Shown one piece after another: positions 5,759 to 5,840 of a DNA stretch of 5,840 nucleotides. A program made the translations under genes and the position numbers. The first letter of the stretch is position 1. Every line of letters begins with the position of its first letter. Origin of the DNA: Bacillota bacterium. Its GTDB lineage: Bacteria; Bacillota; Dethiobacteria; Dethiobacterales; Dethiobacteraceae. The DNA lies in the NCBI GenBank assembly GCA_018725345.1, contig QLUI01000127.1:1-5840 (forward strand), in the 5' to 3' direction. The notes under the pieces are model-generated. The model worked only from the letters and a program-made list of their open reading frames with translations. It searched no databases and had not been told where the DNA came from.

Positions 5759-5840
5759 AACAGTACCCTTTCCTAAATCAGGATGCTGAAAGGGTTCGCG
5801 AGAGCAAGCGCTTAATCCTTCTTTTTTCTTTTAAACTTAC

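Noticed and set aside
5778..5840. C-terminal end of another minus-strand gene entering from the right edge
   Set aside because: Two frames are open to the edge (one ending at TGA 5778-5780, another at TAA 5812-5814 with a lysine-rich end). Each is too short to choose between or to identify.
1..5840. CRISPR array, tRNA or rRNA genes
   Set aside because: No regularly spaced direct repeats, tRNA-like cloverleaf or conserved rRNA segments were seen on reading either strand.

Overview
The window looks like part of an accessory, probably anti-phage, gene island in a low-to-moderate GC bacterium, most likely a member of the Bacillota (Clostridia-like). That assignment is an inference. It rests on strong purine-rich ribosome binding sites, a TTG start, A/T-leaning codon use and a bacterial group II intron end at the left edge. 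No species can be named from the sequence.

Layout. Positions 1-253 hold the 3' part of a group II intron on the plus strand. Domain V (182-215) can be folded base by base and is followed by a domain VI hairpin; no intron-encoded reverse transcriptase is in view. After about 90 non-coding bases with inverted repeats comes a 537-aa superfamily 2 DNA/RNA helicase on the minus strand (344-1957). A divergent intergenic region (1958-2115) separates it from a plus-strand operon of three genes. The first encodes a 269-aa protein of unrecognised family with a helical or coiled-coil N-terminus (2116-2925). The second encodes a 405-aa P-loop ATPase (2961-4178). The third encodes a second 404-aa P-loop ATPase (4178-5392) whose start overlaps the previous gene by one base. 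Both ATPases look like the DUF2791 / BrxC-BrxD ATP-binding class. The end of the second ATPase overlaps a 21-codon reading frame that may be the stump of a lost fourth gene. The right edge (5471-5758, minus strand) holds a small membrane protein reading frame broken by one in-frame TAG; this is probably the edge of the neighbouring chromosomal region.

How the genes may work together. A helicase, an unknown scaffold-like protein and two dissimilar BrxD-like ATPases resemble the DNA-sensing and motor part of BREX/Pgl-type defence systems. However, no methyltransferase (PglX), alkaline-phosphatase-fold protein (PglZ) or nuclease is present in the window. It may be a compact, distinct ATPase-helicase system, or a remnant or partial view of a larger one. 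The best leads are the paired unequal ATPases, the unknown first-gene product, a perfect 13-bp hairpin inside that gene, and decayed sequence at the right end.
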